A DNA stretch of 64,000 nt from Bedellia somnulentella (GCA_963576735.1 OY755187.1:5146001-5210000); one strand, 5' to 3'. Numbered from the stretch's first letter, positions 23,086-34,354 are shown. A program made the numbers and translations. The notes: generated from the letters alone by a model not told the origin.

Positions 23086-23521
23086 TGTATACATAAATTA
23101 ACTACTTCTAAGATAAAACATTTTGTAGACTTATTGAGGGTTTTTTGTACATGTATTGCAAAATTACTAGCTTTACTACTAGTTTAGTACCTGTTTTTTT
23201 ACATTGAACATGGATGAATTAAAATAACCATATATTAAAAATTCCACAAACATATTTGTAGTCAATTGTGAAAAAAATGTACTGCACAATAATGTTTACA
23301 AAAACGGATGTAGTTTGTGTGATACTTGACTAATGAGAGCCATATTGCGAAGAAATATATGATTCTAACTGCATTTAATAACAAATCTCCAATTATTTTC
23401 GGAAACCATAATCGGTGACTCGTAAGCTAAGTATTCCAATAATCCTGTTCATTCAAACTATATTTTAGTTTTTACACTATTAGAACATTGTGCAATAAAT
23501 GTCAATTTTAAGCAGTCCTAC
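23086..23521. other. Stim intron sequence, no feature
   Basis: AT-rich DNA left of the last visible Stim exon (downstream in the gene). No further exon found by eye. Confidence 0.4.
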
Positions 23522-23637
23522 CTTTAGGGGGGCCAAATAGGACCACATCCATTGCCTTAAGCGCCAGTTTCTGTTTGTGTATAGGGTCCTTTATGCCTAG
23601 GACATTGCTTAAGTACTGCATATTGTTCACAGCCAAT
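23522..23637 (-). CDS. Stim: Stim exon: second half of SAM domain
   Basis: A 116-bp exon with acceptor TTTTCAG at 23638 and donor GTAGGA after 23522. It completes Arg with the upstream exon and reads LAVNNMQYLSNVLGIKDPIH, QKLALKAMDVVLFGPPK. This is the end of the ER-luminal SAM domain of the stromal interaction molecule, which controls oligomerisation after calcium loss. It leaves one nucleotide for the next exon, which should encode the transmembrane helix and coiled coils. I could not find that exon between here and position 1300. Confidence 0.93.
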
Positions 23638-23699
23638 CTGAAAATAATTAAAATAATATTAGTAATAATAATAACATTGAAAACTTGGAAGGAAGACCA

Positions 23700-23838
23700 C
23701 TACTTCCTATGCAGTACATGTGAGTTTGAATACTGAGTCAGACCGCACACATGTATGTTTTCCTAAGACATATGTCGGTTATTTAGGGGTAAGTATAATA
23801 AAAAAACCCACATACCTGTTGTACACATGATAGTGTAT
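23700..23838 (+). repeat. Degenerate family B SINE fragment
   Basis: Scattered matches (TGTGAGTTTGAATACTGAGTC, ACATATGTCGGTT, ACCCACATACC) in the order expected for a plus-strand copy. Strongly diverged. Confidence 0.35.
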
Positions 23839-23839
23839 T

Positions 23840-24091
23840 CATACATACATACATACATATACTCACGGCTATAAATCCCAGGAAAGGGTAGCCAGAGCTA
23901 AAGAATTAGAAATTCCTCAGCCACTTTTGGAAATTTGAGTGGGGAAAAGATAGTAAAAATAAAGGTTGTTGGTGATGGGTCTCCAACCGCATCGCCCATA
24001 AATCCCTTAATAGCCCCATACCGTGAGTCGCCTCTTACGTACACCCATCGGAAGAAATGGGGTAGTGCTATTCTAAACCGACACTACACGG
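23840..24091 (-). repeat. Family A retroposon, full-length copy in a Stim intron
   Basis: (ATAC)n at the left, GCCGTGTAGTGTCGG at the right end. The plus-strand open frame in it is a repeat shadow. Confidence 0.85.
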
Positions 24092-24460
24092 CAAAAACTG
24101 TACTGCACAATAATGTTTACAAAAACGGATGTAGTGTATTCATAAAAAAATAGGCTTGACTCCTTTCACGTGATGCTCAGAAGTATAAGTAATAGTAGCC
24201 AACCTTGGTGATTTATGGCGAGAATGTTGAGCTGATGCTGATGGTTAAAATAATTCGTCAGCTACTTACGCTGAACGCTTAGTCCTGATTGTGTCTCTAT
24301 AGCTTTTTTTGTGCTCTCGACTGGGCTCATACGAAAAGGGAAACTATTTCATGTCTTCGATTTAAAATATATAATCACATAAAAATCGCAGCCAATTTAA
24401 GACAATGGCTGCCCAATGCTGGTTATTTGTGAAGATTTGTAAATGGCTCACATTCAGAGT

Positions 24461-25074
24461 GCCGTGTAGTGCTGGCTTAGAATATCACTACCACTTTCTA
24501 CCCACGGGTGTCGTAAGAGCGGCTAAGGGTATGGGGCTTTTTAAGTGCTTTTTGGGCGATACGGTTGAAGACCCATCCACAACGATACTTTACATAAACA
24601 TAACATAAACGTTCACGCCGAATATCCCCGAAGGGGTTGGCAGAGGTACTAATACTTCTGAACATCACGTGACTTTGTCACCTGGTGTTCAGAGTACCCA
24701 CGTTTTGCATGGACAGTGTACTCACGTGATAGGGGGCAGGCCTATCGCCGTTTTGTACGAATACACTGTCACATGACTTAGTACAACTCAGCCATGTGGG
24801 TTTCCTCGCGATGTTTTCCCTCACCGTTAACAACCATAATAAATTAACCACACATATGTCTTTAGAAAAGACAAATTGGTGTAGGCCCGACCCAGGATTT
24901 GAACACTAGTCGTTTGCACGATAACCGAGTGTTCTACCCACTGGGCTATCACGGTTGCTTTATTTCTACCATCTTCTCCCCTATCAACTTCCAAATGTGG
25001 CTGAGGAGTTTGTAGCTCTGCAGCTCTGGCTACCCCTTTTAGGGATTTATTGCTGTGACTATATGTATATGTAT
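24461..25074 (+). repeat. Family A retroposon split by a SINE
   Basis: 5' part 24461-24596 (GCCGTGTAGTGCTGG...ACGATACTTTA) and 3' part from 24957 (CTTTATTTCTACC...TATATGTATATGTATG). The SINE at 24597-24956 lies between, apparently with a short CTTTA duplication. Confidence 0.85.
24597..24956 (-). repeat. tRNA-derived SINE (family B), full-length nested copy
   Basis: Very close to the 16184 copy over its whole length. The tRNA-like head is at the right (CACTGGGCTATCACGG, with CAGGATTTGAAC as a decayed B-box). Confidence 0.9.
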
Positions 25075-25088
25075 GACAATGTCAAAGT

Positions 25089-25134
25089 GCCGTGTAGTGT
25101 CTGTTTAGAATAGCACTGACCCATTTCTGCCGGG
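25089..25134 (+). repeat. Family A retroposon 5' fragment
   Basis: GCCGTGTAGTGTCTGTTTAG to TTTCTGCCGGGTG only. Confidence 0.6.
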
Positions 25135-25274
25135 TGACTGAAGATCTTCTCCTACTTAAGTCAAGTAGGGAGAAGAACAAACGCTGCTTAAGTCAAGAAA
25201 CAAACATTGCTGAAAAATAGCTAATTTTAAAGCTCTGGATACCCCTTTTTTGTTTTGTTACTATAGTTCATTAC

Positions 25275-25387
25275 CTTGGAAGTGTCGCTCCCGTGACTTT
25301 ATTTTGGAGGAAGAGAGTCTTGTATTGTGGAAGATCTACGGATTGCGTGAGCCATTCTACCGTCTGCTCTACGGTCCAGTTGTGAAC
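25275..25387 (-). CDS. Stim: Stim exon: first half of SAM domain
   Basis: 113 bp between acceptor TTTCGCAG and donor CCAAG|GTAATG. It reads VHNWTVEQTVEWLTQSVDLP, QYKTLFLQNKVTGATLP, ending two nucleotides into an Arg codon completed by the next exon at 23637. The VHNWTVEQ opening is a hallmark of STIM proteins, where the SAM domain packs against the hidden EF-hand. Phase 0 at its start joins the preceding exon at a Ser-Glu boundary. An open frame on the plus strand here (25250-25438) is the antisense shadow. Confidence 0.93.
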
Positions 25388-25940
25388 CTGCGAAAGTTTA
25401 TTAGATTTTTAAATAAGATTAGACCTTACACATCTTGAAGGAACCTGTGATATTTAAAAAATACACTATAGTAGGGGAGGCCAAGGTGCAAAATGTAACT
25501 TTACTCGAGCGTCAATCTTATAAATATTATCATATATATAACTACAAGCTTTCAAAGTTCTCAAAACTATATAGAAAGAAGCAGGGAAAAATATCTCTCC
25601 TTTGTAATCAATCTTCTTCGATTCTTAAAATATGAAATAATCTTTTTCTAAAGATTAACACAGCAGTGACTTCATAATTGCCTTTTGTATATGCGTCCAG
25701 CAATTGGCCTAGACCTCGTTTTTGAAACATACCCTTTTTATATTTTAAATTGATAAAAGACGTCAAACTAAACAACTTTGCCTATGGAATGCTTATCTAA
25801 AATATTGTAATTTTCAAAATAATTAAAAAGTGTCACTGCCTAGATCAAACTGAGAAAGTATAATGAGTTTCTTAGCCTACGCTAAAATAAAAATTCCATG
25901 CCAATTCCTTGTTCAAGTAACATTAGCTATATAAATATGG
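25388..25940. other. Stim intron sequence, no feature
   Basis: AT-rich. A short open frame (25435-25635) has no identity. Confidence 0.4.
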
Positions 25941-27222
25941 CAAATATTAAACATGACAACTGAAATCCTTTTTAGGCAACTTTCTATTAAGTCACAAAAA
26001 AACTAACTTTGCAGTGATTAAATATCTTAGCAACTATTAAACTATACAAGCAACAAAATGCTAGGATCAAAAATCTAAAAAAACGGCTGCTACTGTAAGG
26101 TATCAAATATATCAAGCGGGGTCAGTGTAAAACTGGTTAAGGTATTATAAAACCTAATGTAGCGACTAATGGATTTCATTATAAAAATACACATCTGGCA
26201 GCGATTTTTAGATAGCTTTAAAACTGAAAATGGGTATTATAATAATGTATTTGGATATAATAATAATAATAATAAAAGCATTTATTTGTCTCTTTTACAC
26301 ACATGACATGAAATGTAATAACGACAATGAATATTTACATAAGACAAAAAGGTTCGGAGCTCGGTCTATCCACAGCAAGTAGATAGCTATAAGAATATTG
26401 TTTGCAGATTCGTAAATTCTTGAAAAGGCGCCAAATGCGCTCGTGTGTCTGAGCAGTGCGGAGGCTGCGGAGCGGTGGGTTGAGCGCGTTTCTAGCCAAT
26501 GGGCAAATGCAATTAAGTTAGGGAAGGAAAACAGAGGGGGGCTCGGGGGTCGAAGCCCCCCGCATTAAAAAACAATTAATCACCACAATTGTATTTGTGC
26601 TAGGTTAGGTTAGGGTTAGCTTGTGTCCCTTAGAGCGGAAATAGTCAATCGACACGCTGTTAGGTCAGGTTAAGTTGTAACTACATATTAAAACTAAGGT
26701 TCGTAGGTAATCATATTTTACAAATATTTACTCAAAGTTTTAAACATTAAAAGCAAAATAATGGAAAAAAACGTTTAGAATAAGTGTATAAAACGCAATT
26801 TATACATAGGCAACTCTAGTTACTCAAAGTAGGTAGGTTCATTTAAAAGAGGGAAGGTTAATAAAATAGACCAAGAATAGTTTTATATCATTGTGACATG
26901 CAAATTGGTTAATTTAGATCCCTACAAATGTAGCCAAAAGTATTGTTTTAGGATCTTGTTTGTATTTATTTCAGACCTTGGTAATGTTTATAGACAACCC
27001 CAAGAATTTATGAAAGCCTATTTTAACTTTTTTATTCGCCAATAATTTGTCGCCTTAGAAGAAATTCAATTGCCACAAGAGAAAATCACTGCCAGATAAA
27101 ATTTAAATAAAACCTCAAAACTCATTAAAAAGCCGCCGCTTTCTAGTTAAGATGCTACCTCTAATTTTCAGTTTTTTCACTACCCGGATTGGTATCAATT
27201 TGTCGCCGCGTTAAATACATGC
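25941..27222. repeat. 1.4-kb repeat D, copy B (in a Stim intron)
   Basis: Collinear with 14410-15840. It lacks the nested retroposon, lacks about 35 bp near the end, and has an added TAA-type microsatellite with flanking sequence near 26260-26395. The CCAATGGGCAAATGCAATTAAG block is shared. Confidence 0.75.
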
Positions 27223-27230
27223 TGCAAATG

Positions 27231-27374
27231 AGATGGTAAAATGAAGGTTGTTGGTGATGAGTCTCCAACCGCATCGCCCAAAAATCCCTTAATAGCCCCA
27301 ATACCGTTAGTCGCCTCTTACGTACACCCACCGGAAGAAATGGGGTAGTGCTATTCTAAGCCGACACTACACAG
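27231..27374 (-). repeat. Family A retroposon, 3'-deleted copy
   Basis: Only the 5' 145 bp (in element orientation) is present, ending at the GGTAAAATGA block. No TATG tail. It abuts the end of repeat D. Confidence 0.7.
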
Positions 27375-27416
27375 TATCTTAGTCATATATTTCTTAAAAG
27401 CATAACTAAACATTAC

Positions 27417-27536
27417 CTCCGACCGAAGCCACGCCTCCCACAGCTCCTTAACAGATATATGCATATCGTCGTTGTGATGAAACGCGCGCTGCCTCTTCTC
27501 ATACCCTGAGTCGTATTGCAACTCTTCGCGGAGGAA
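27417..27536 (-). CDS. Stim: Stim exon: hidden EF-hand and start of SAM
   Basis: Exactly 120 bp (40 codons, phase 0 at both ends) between acceptor ATATTTCCAG and donor GGAG|GTAATG. It reads FLREELQYDSGYEK, then FHHNDDMHISVKELWEAWLR and ends RSE. In STIM this is the exit helix of the canonical EF-hand followed by the non-calcium-binding hidden EF-hand (HISVKELWEAW corresponds to the ISVEDLWKAW motif of vertebrate STIM1). It joins seamlessly to ESND in the exon at 28416 and VHNW in the exon at 25387. Confidence 0.94.
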
Positions 27537-27539
27537 CTG

Positions 27540-28159
27540 GAAATATTTGATAGAGTTTATTGTAGTATTCTCTGCAAGGGATAAGATCTACCGCATATTG
27601 CAGAATATGCGGTAGAGATTTAGTCAGTTAAATGATTTTACATAGGCGACATATTACTCATGGCGAATACGAAGGTAGGTACAAAAAATTAGTCATATCA
27701 TAGCGCAATATATGGCTGTAATTATACTCGATATTTATGTTGATAAACGATGAGGGTGCTAGTACTACTCTCACAAACAGGGAGATCGAACCAGCGGCTA
27801 AATAAAAAAAGGCAACCAGATTCAAAACCTATAAAAGGACAACCAAATAAAAGGTAAATCCTCTTAGTTAGCTTTCCCATTTATAAGGGCACCCCTATCG
27901 AAAAGGAAAGCTATAAAATAATATTTTTTTACAAAGTTTACCCAACAAATGAGAGCGTCTCTTTTAAAAGCTCTCTAGAGACGACAGTCTTCAAGGGGTT
28001 TCTCTATAAACGTTACAAAAAGAAAAACCTCTTTCAATAAGGTTACCTTCTTTCTTCCCTTTGACTGGGTTCCCTATCTTTAAAATATTTAATCAACTTA
28101 AACATCCACTCAAACCAGACCCCAAATAACCCCCGTCAAAAGACAATAGCTATAGCTAA
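27540..28159. other. Stim intron sequence, no feature
   Basis: About 620 bp. GCGGTAGA...CTACCGC at 27587-27617 is a short perfect inverted repeat. Otherwise nothing. Confidence 0.4.
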
Positions 28160-28397
28160 TACATACATATCACGGCTATATTTCCTAGAAGGGATAACCA
28201 GAGCTAAGGAATTATAAATTCCTCAGCCACTTTTGGAAGTTGAGTGTGGAAAATATGGTAAAAATAAAGGTTTTTGGTGATGGGTCTCCAACCGCATCGC
28301 CCAAAAATCCAATAGAAAGCCCCAATACCCTTAGTCGCCTCTTACGACACCCGTGGGTAGAAAGGGGTAGCGACATTCTAAGCCGGCACTACACGGC
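28160..28397 (-). repeat. Family A retroposon, full-length copy
   Basis: Inserted 19 bp from the donor side of the EF-hand exon. Its right end GCCGTGTAGTGCCGG is at 28397. Confidence 0.85.
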
Positions 28398-28415
28398 AAC
28401 AACTAACAAACTCAC

Positions 28416-28546
28416 ATCATTGCTCTCGCTAAGATCCACATTCCCGTTGGCGTCATCATCCAACTGTCGATGGAGCTGCACGATCGCCTCCAGCCCGGAG
28501 CGGTCGAACACGCACCCTGGCTCATCGTGGCACGCTTCTACTAGTA
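28416..28546 (-). CDS. Stim: Stim exon: luminal Cys pair and canonical EF-hand
   Basis: 131 bp between acceptor TTTTTCCAG and donor GAT|GTGAGT. It reads LVEACHDEPGCVF, LEAIVQLHRQL and then the calcium loop DDDANGNVDLSE, with D, D, N, N, D and E at loop positions 1, 3, 5, 7, 9 and 12. This is the STIM luminal calcium sensor: loss of calcium here triggers oligomerisation and Orai channel opening at ER-plasma membrane contacts. The two Cys before the EF-hand match the conserved luminal pair. The signal-peptide exon should lie to the right but was not found. Confidence 0.94.
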
Positions 28547-28599
28547 CTGGAAAAATAAATTAATATCATTAGAGATGCTCCGAATATTTGGCAACTATT

Positions 28600-29210
28600 A
28601 TAGTGAAACATCGAGAGAAAACCCACATGGCTGAGTTGTATTTAGAAATGTGACGGTGTGATAAATGAATGGATAGTTGAAGCTAAACGTTGATTCTCTA
28701 AACAACAGGTGATAAAAATGGTCTTGTGATGTTCGAAGTATGGTACATCTGCCAGCCCTTCAGGAATGAACGTTTGAGTATTACATTAAAATACAAAATC
28801 CTCCTTCAGAGGCAGTGATGGAATTCCAGTCACATCGCGCGACAGTCACTTTGAAAGATTTTACGCTAATCATGACACCTAGGGCAGGCCTTTCCTAACT
28901 GTGCGTCGCAAGGCGAACCCCATCTGGAGGTTTTTCTGATAACGACTAGGCATGGTAGTCAGTGCTTCGGGGGGGACGTTAAGCCGTCGGTCCCGGCTAC
29001 TATTACGGTAGTAGTCGTTAATCTGCCAACCCGCAATTGGCCAGTGTGGTGGACTATGGCCAAATCGCCCTATATGGGGTAGAATCGAGTCCCTTGGTGG
29101 GGACATATATGGGCTGTGAGGATGTTAGTCCGTTTTCATTATACGGGGCGTCGCAAAAAATGGCCCATCCCCAAGGGCGGCACAGCCAAATATTTTGGGA
29201 ACCCTGACAT
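28600..29210. repeat. Degenerate SINE (family B) and LINE-like repeat
   Basis: 28615-28770 has diverged plus-strand family B blocks (ACCCACATGGCTGAGTTGTA, TGCCAGCCCTTCAGG). 28880-29210 contains GACGTTAAGCCGTCGGTCCC, CTGCCAACCCGCAATTGG and GTGGTGGACTATGGCC, a string I associate with lepidopteran non-LTR retrotransposon tails. The minus-strand open frame at 28879-29106 is not a gene. Confidence 0.5.
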
Positions 29211-29482
29211 AGGGGAAGAAATGTGTTAGTTCCATGGACATAGAAGCACTAAATCAGCAGTAAGTGACAAACGTCATAGCATAAACGTCAACAAAGGCAC
29301 CACCTCTCACGGACACGATAGCTGCGTACAACGGTTTTGGCATCAAAAAAGAACGAAAATTAAAGTCTTATTTCCGTTAATTCTGGTATTTAAGTTTTAA
29401 CTTTTGTGTTTTTTTAAGTTATAAATATTTATCAACACAGAAACTAAATAAAGTACATATTCTTTGGCTAACATGAACGTTT

Positions 29483-29697
29483 GCCGTGTAGTGCCGGCTT
29501 AGAATATCACTACCCCTTTCTACCCGAGGGTGTCGTATGAGGCGAGTAAGGATGTGGGGCTTTTTAAGTGGTTTTTGGGCGATGCGGTTGGAGACCCATC
29601 ACCAACGATACTTTATTTTTTCCATCTTCTCCCCTATTAACTTCCAAACGCGGCTGAGGAGTTTCTTTTTGGGATTTACGGCCCAGAGTAATGTATG
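29483..29697 (+). repeat. Family A retroposon copy
   Basis: GCCGTGTAGTGCCGGC start. The GCTCTGGCTACC block is deleted so that GAGTTTC joins TTTTTGGG directly. Confidence 0.8.
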
Positions 29698-30018
29698 AAC
29701 GTAGCCATTCATGTCCAAATTAAGACTGTAATAATAACCAGTTTATGTGCTTTATTATGGATCTTAAAACAAAGTTTTATATGATGAAAAATATCTTGTA
29801 TTATCATAATATTTCAATAACTGTAAGGTTTAAAAATTATCAATTTTAATAGGGCTAATAAATATGGAATCCGCCATACTAATGTACGCACACACACTCA
29901 TTTACGCACACCGTTGTACTTTTTTTGGTATCGCCTGTCGTCTTTGTATTGCCAATCTATATACTTAAGTATAGCATACTAAATCTTTAGTTAGTTCTAT
30001 TCCAGGCCAACACTACAT

Positions 30019-30268
30019 GCTGTGTAGTGTCGGCTTAGAATAGCACTACCCCATTTCTTCCGGTGGGTGTACGTAAGAGGCCACTAACGGTATTGGAGGT
30101 TTTAAGGGATTTTTGGGCGATGCGGTTGGAGACCCATCACCAACAACCTTTATTTCACCATCTTTTTCCCACGCAACTTCCAAAAGTGGCTAAGGAATGT
30201 CTCATTCCCTGGCTCTGGCTACCCCTTCATGGGATTTATAGCCGTGAGTATATGCATGTATGTATGTA
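30019..30268 (+). repeat. Family A retroposon, full-length copy
   Basis: GCTGTGTAGTGTCGGCTTAG to GCCGTGAGTATATGCATGTATG. Confidence 0.85.
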
Positions 30269-30537
30269 CACTTCACAGCAATACAATAACTGCATACTTA
30301 ACCTAAGTAATCTAGATGTGTTTGTATGTGACTATTTTGATAACATGATAAGACTCCCTCTGCCTCACCTAATAAGGTTACATAAGATGTGTCAGATAAA
30401 TTTAGATGAACTATTGACAACGAAAAGGTGAAATGCGTCAATGACATAGGGTCAGATTTTCTCCTTCCTCCTCAAGAAAGTATCTATAAACTTGTATGTA
30501 TCAGAAATAGAACGCAATTGAAATCAGTTTTGAGAGA

Positions 30538-30801
30538 ATAAGGATGGCACTAAACCATTTCCTCTCACGGGTATCGTAAGAGGCGACTAAAAGTATTGGC
30601 TGGAGACATCACCAACCATTCTTTATTTCACAACTTCCAAAAGTAGCTCAGTCGTTTTGTCTCATTCAGTTGTTAAGATTTCAATGCGACAGAACGATAC
30701 TTAAGTTGTTCTCAGCTGGAATACTCAATTCAGAAATCGGCCGTAAGGCTACTTTAGGCTACCCCTTTTTGGTATTTATAGCCTTAAGTATATGTATGTA
30801 C
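30538..30801 (+). repeat. Family A retroposon, rearranged copy
   Basis: Starts mid-element. About 90 bp of unrelated text interrupts it before GGCTACCCCTTTTTGG and TATATGTATGTA. Confidence 0.6.
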
Positions 30802-30891
30802 GTCTCGGTACATTTCAATTCAATTAATTGCCCGTCTAAGTGTTATCGGTCAAGCTCAAGGTTAAGCAAACAAGTATTATTGTATACAAAA

Positions 30892-31149
30892 TCGCACTCT
30901 CAGAACGAAAGAGGCTTAAGTCAAAAATTGTGATACTGAGTTACAATCATAGAGAGACATGAAAAAGTATGTTCTATCCGATGAATAGTAAAGTGAAGGC
31001 ACTTATTGTTAAAAAAACAGGATAGTGAATTTTCTGTCCCTCTAACAATAAGTGCCTTTGTTTTAGAACATACTTTTTTATGCCTCTCTATGGTTGCTAC
31101 TCGATATCACAATTTTTGACTTGAGCCTCTTTCGTTCTGAGAGTGCGAA
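30892..31149. mobile_element. 258-bp near-perfect palindrome (hairpin MITE)
   Basis: Arms of about 110 bp begin TCGCACTCTCAGAACGAAAG and meet near 31020 around GAAGGCACTTATTGTTA/TAACAATAAGTGCCTTTG. A transcript would fold into a long hairpin. No clear target duplication beyond AA. Confidence 0.8.
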
Positions 31150-31559
31150 ATGATCAACTAAGTCGTCTGAAAAACTTGTGACGCTAGCTCATTAATGTAA
31201 AGAGGTTGTATATTGTATAACGAACTCTGCGGTGGACGACCTTCATGTTGATATTATCTTAAACGGCTGCTCACGACTTTTAAAGAAAAAGAAGACGGTT
31301 CTAAATATGAAATGAAACGTCACTTTGTTATGTTATTCTGTCTCATTAGATACATTATATTTCACAATATACTTTATAACTAACAACAAGATAAAATGAT
31401 ACAAAAATAAAGACAGAATTCTTTAATGTTTAACAGTTTTCAACTTTCTTCTTAAATTTACACTTATTTATCTTACAACGGTAACACATAAAATAATCGT
31501 CAGTAAACAGTAATTTATAGACATATACATACAATACACTGACTTTTAATTTTAATATT
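31150..31559. other. No supported feature
   Basis: AT-rich DNA, about 400 bp. Confidence 0.4.
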
Positions 31560-31806
31560 ACATACATATATATCACACATCACGGCTATAAATCCCTATA
31601 AGGGGTAGCCAGAGCTTCAGAATTTGAAAAAAAAATACCACTTTTGGAAGTGAAGTGAGGAAAAGATAGTAAAATAAATGTTTTTGGTGATGGGTCTCCA
31701 ACCGCATCGCCCAAAAATCACTTTAAAAGCCCCTATACCCTTAATCGCCTCTTACGATCACCCATGGGAAGAAATGGGGTAGTGCTATTCCAAGCCGACA
31801 CTGCAC
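31560..31806 (-). repeat. Family A retroposon, full-length copy
   Basis: Left tail CATACATATATATCAC, right end TGTGCAGTGTCGGCTTGG. Confidence 0.8.
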
Positions 31807-32536
31807 ACCAAAATTTTAACATTATCTTTTTATTTTATGACAATCAAAATATTATAAATAAGTATAGATGATGGTTAGTCAACTCTTTAAACATATGTAT
31901 AAAGGTAAAGTTTTTGTGATATCAAATTAACAGGTTTTCACAAAATTCAATTGCATCTTATCTTTAAAAAGTTTGTAAGGAACCAAAATCATATGACAAA
32001 ATGGTTCAACATATTCTTATAATATTTTGAGGCTATTTATTTAACAATCATTTCTCCGCGCAACTTTCGTAAATAACTGAGAAATGATTTATGTCGCAGC
32101 TCTGGCTAACCTCTGTAAAGGAAGGTAGGTATAAAATTATATCTGTTTATTCAGTAGTCGTGCGAATAGTAAGTTAACCATTATTCATGCTACTAAAATT
32201 CATATTAATTAACCATAGGGGTTTGCAAAGAAAAATTACGTTGGTCGGTTTAGCTACTATAAAAATGTAAAAAGAAGGTAAAAAAACCCAACGAATGATT
32301 CCATTGCATCGACATAGTAGTTCAGAAGATAACGCTAATTGGCTAAAACATTTCTTCAAAAGGCACTTTATATTTCGACACAACTATAGTTTTAAATTAA
32401 CAAAGGTACTCACGAACACGACATACATTGAAAGTCTCATCTCATAACAAATGTAGGGCCAGTGAAGAAACCCAAATTAAAGTGAACAAATAAAGTAATG
32501 AACGACCGTAAACATATTTTTATGTCTCTCAGCATG
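31807..32536. other. AT-rich DNA, nothing recognised
   Basis: A fragment at 32040-32125 resembles the family A middle (GCAACTTTCGTAAATAACTGAG...GCTCTGGCTAACC). The rest is featureless. Confidence 0.4.
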
Positions 32537-32666
32537 CTAGTACGAGCGATCTTTTAACTAGATATCGCGTGGTATAAAACAACCATCTCTTTCGCACTTA
32601 CATAGTATCGTATACTGTCATCTCATTCTAACCGATATTGTGAAGATAAAATAGCGCTCGTGCTAG
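32537..32666. mobile_element. Small MITE with CTAGYACGAGCG ends, copy 2
   Basis: Inverted relative to 10479-10618; shares the CACTTACATAGTATCGTATACT core and ACGAGC-type ends. Confidence 0.55.
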
Positions 32667-32756
32667 ATTAGATAGAATAACTTATTAAAGCACTTACTCA
32701 TTTCTTTCTTTTGGTGTTGTAAGAAGTGGCTTAGAGGGTTGGGTCTTTAAAACAGA

Positions 32757-33148
32757 GTGGGTAACCCTGGCGCGACTACGTCGCGTCCAATAAAATGAGT
32801 TTATTTTGAAATTTTCCGACCAATCACAGCGCAGCTCTTTTGAATTTCTAGTGATTTTTTCTGATTGGCCGGTTTGAAAAAATTCCGACCAATCACAGCG
32901 CATCTCTGATCGACTAAAGTTTGCGCGCGCTTATGACACTCAAGCAAAGTCTATGGGCCAAAATCGAAACTTTGAAATTCTGTAACAATTAACTTAATCC
33001 AGTTACATCAGATGTCTGAATTTTGTGCACACCACGGCCGCGAACTGTACAAAACGATACCTGAACCAAATTTCTAGCTTAACTCATCGCGTCACAGGCT
33101 TCCGGGCAAGAAAGAGGCTTACAGAAATAATATATAAAGAAGATTTTT
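32757..33148 (-). repeat. CCAAT-box repeat, inverted copy 2
   Basis: Nearly identical to 13031-13405 in reverse orientation, including both GCGCTGTGATTGGTCGG motifs, the GGGTAACCC end and the CCGGGCAAGAAAGAGGC segment. The minus-strand open frame through it is not a gene. Confidence 0.8.
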
Positions 33149-33255
33149 GGGCGATCTGGCTAAACAACCATCACCAAACATCCTTTATTTTACTATCTTT
33201 CTTTAATTAAACTTTCAAATGTGGCTGAAGAATGACGAATACTGAAGCTCTAGCT
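33149..33255 (+). repeat. Family A retroposon fragment
   Basis: TTTTTGGGCGATCTGG to CTGAAGCTCTAGCTACC; lacks both ends. Confidence 0.6.
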
Positions 33256-33289
33256 ACCTATGTGGTTGGAGACCCTTCTTCTTTAATAT

Positions 33290-33566
33290 TCACTAAGTTT
33301 TATTTCATATTTATCATGGTTTTTGACGGTGAGGGAAAACATCGTGGGGAAACCCACATGACTAAGTTGTACTTTGTCATGTGACATTGTGTACGTACAA
33401 AACGGCGATAAGCCTGCCTCCTATCACGTGAGAACGCTGTCCAAGCAAAACGTGGGTACTCTGAACACCAGGTGACAAAGTCACGTGATGTTCAGAAGTA
33501 TTAGTACCTCTGCCAACCCCTTCGGGGATATTCGGCGTGAACGTTTATGTTATGTTATGTTATGTT
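33290..33566 (+). repeat. tRNA-derived SINE (family B), 5'-truncated plus-strand copy
   Basis: Body in forward orientation ending GTTATGTTATGTTATG, which shows the (TTATG)n tail directly. Confidence 0.85.
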
Positions 33567-34093
33567 TTTTATATTTGCAAGTGGCTACATGGATGTAAAG
33601 ATATTAAACTATCAATTGCAATATGCTAATGACGAACTTCGTAATGTAATACTCGTCACGTAAATAATCTGTCGTTAATATTAAGTATCAATTAAGAATA
33701 TAAAAAATATGTCTTTATGACTCATACATATTGTCATCTTATCTAAAGGTACCGTTTTTGCCTCAATCTACATAATCTATCACTACTATAAAGAGGAAAA
33801 ATGTATTTTTGTGTTTGTAATCTGTAATAAATAAGCTCTACAAATGGTAAAATTATTTAAAAAATAAATGTCTTAGAAATCTATAACCTTCAGAAGAAAC
33901 ATGGGCTATATCATCTCGCTTAATTTTATAAGAGGTGAGCAGTTATTGCAGAAACTATATATGTGAAAAATATAAAAAAAATGCTCCTTAAAAAGTACGA
34001 CTTTTGAAAGAAAGGAAATAAAGGTGAATGTGGACAAAACCAAGACCATGTTTTTGAAAGAGTGGAAAATATGACTGAATGTAAGATTATAAT
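33567..34093. other. AT-rich DNA, nothing recognised
   Basis: Two overlapping minus-strand open frames near 33906-34246 are compositional and run into SINE sequence. Confidence 0.4.
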
Positions 34094-34354
34094 AGGTGGT
34101 AAAAAAGTGTGAGAACAATCGAACATTCGTGAGGAAAACCATATGGCTGAGTTGTGCTTAATCACGTGACAGTGTATTCGTTCGTAACACGAACAAATTA
34201 GCCATGTGGGTTTCCTCACGATGTTTCCCTCACCGTTAAAACCCATAATAAATTAACCACACATATGACTTAAGAAAAGACCGATCGGTGTAGGCCCGAC
34301 CCGGCATTTTATATCACGCCTGTCTGTGATATCACGCCTGACGGGTGGTCGTTC
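34094..34354. repeat. Two head-to-head family B SINE fragments, target of the foldback element
   Basis: A forward piece (about 34115-34190) meets a reverse piece (34196-34311). The reverse copy runs into the target duplication TGGTCGTTC (34346-34354) and resumes after the foldback element with TACCCATTGG at 54495. Confidence 0.7.

Noticed and set aside
25250..25438. Plus-strand open frame of 62 codons
   Set aside because: It is antisense to a Stim SAM exon with matching splice sites on the minus strand.
28240..28563. Plus-strand open frame of 107 codons
   Set aside because: It starts in a family A retroposon and continues antisense through the Stim EF-hand exon.
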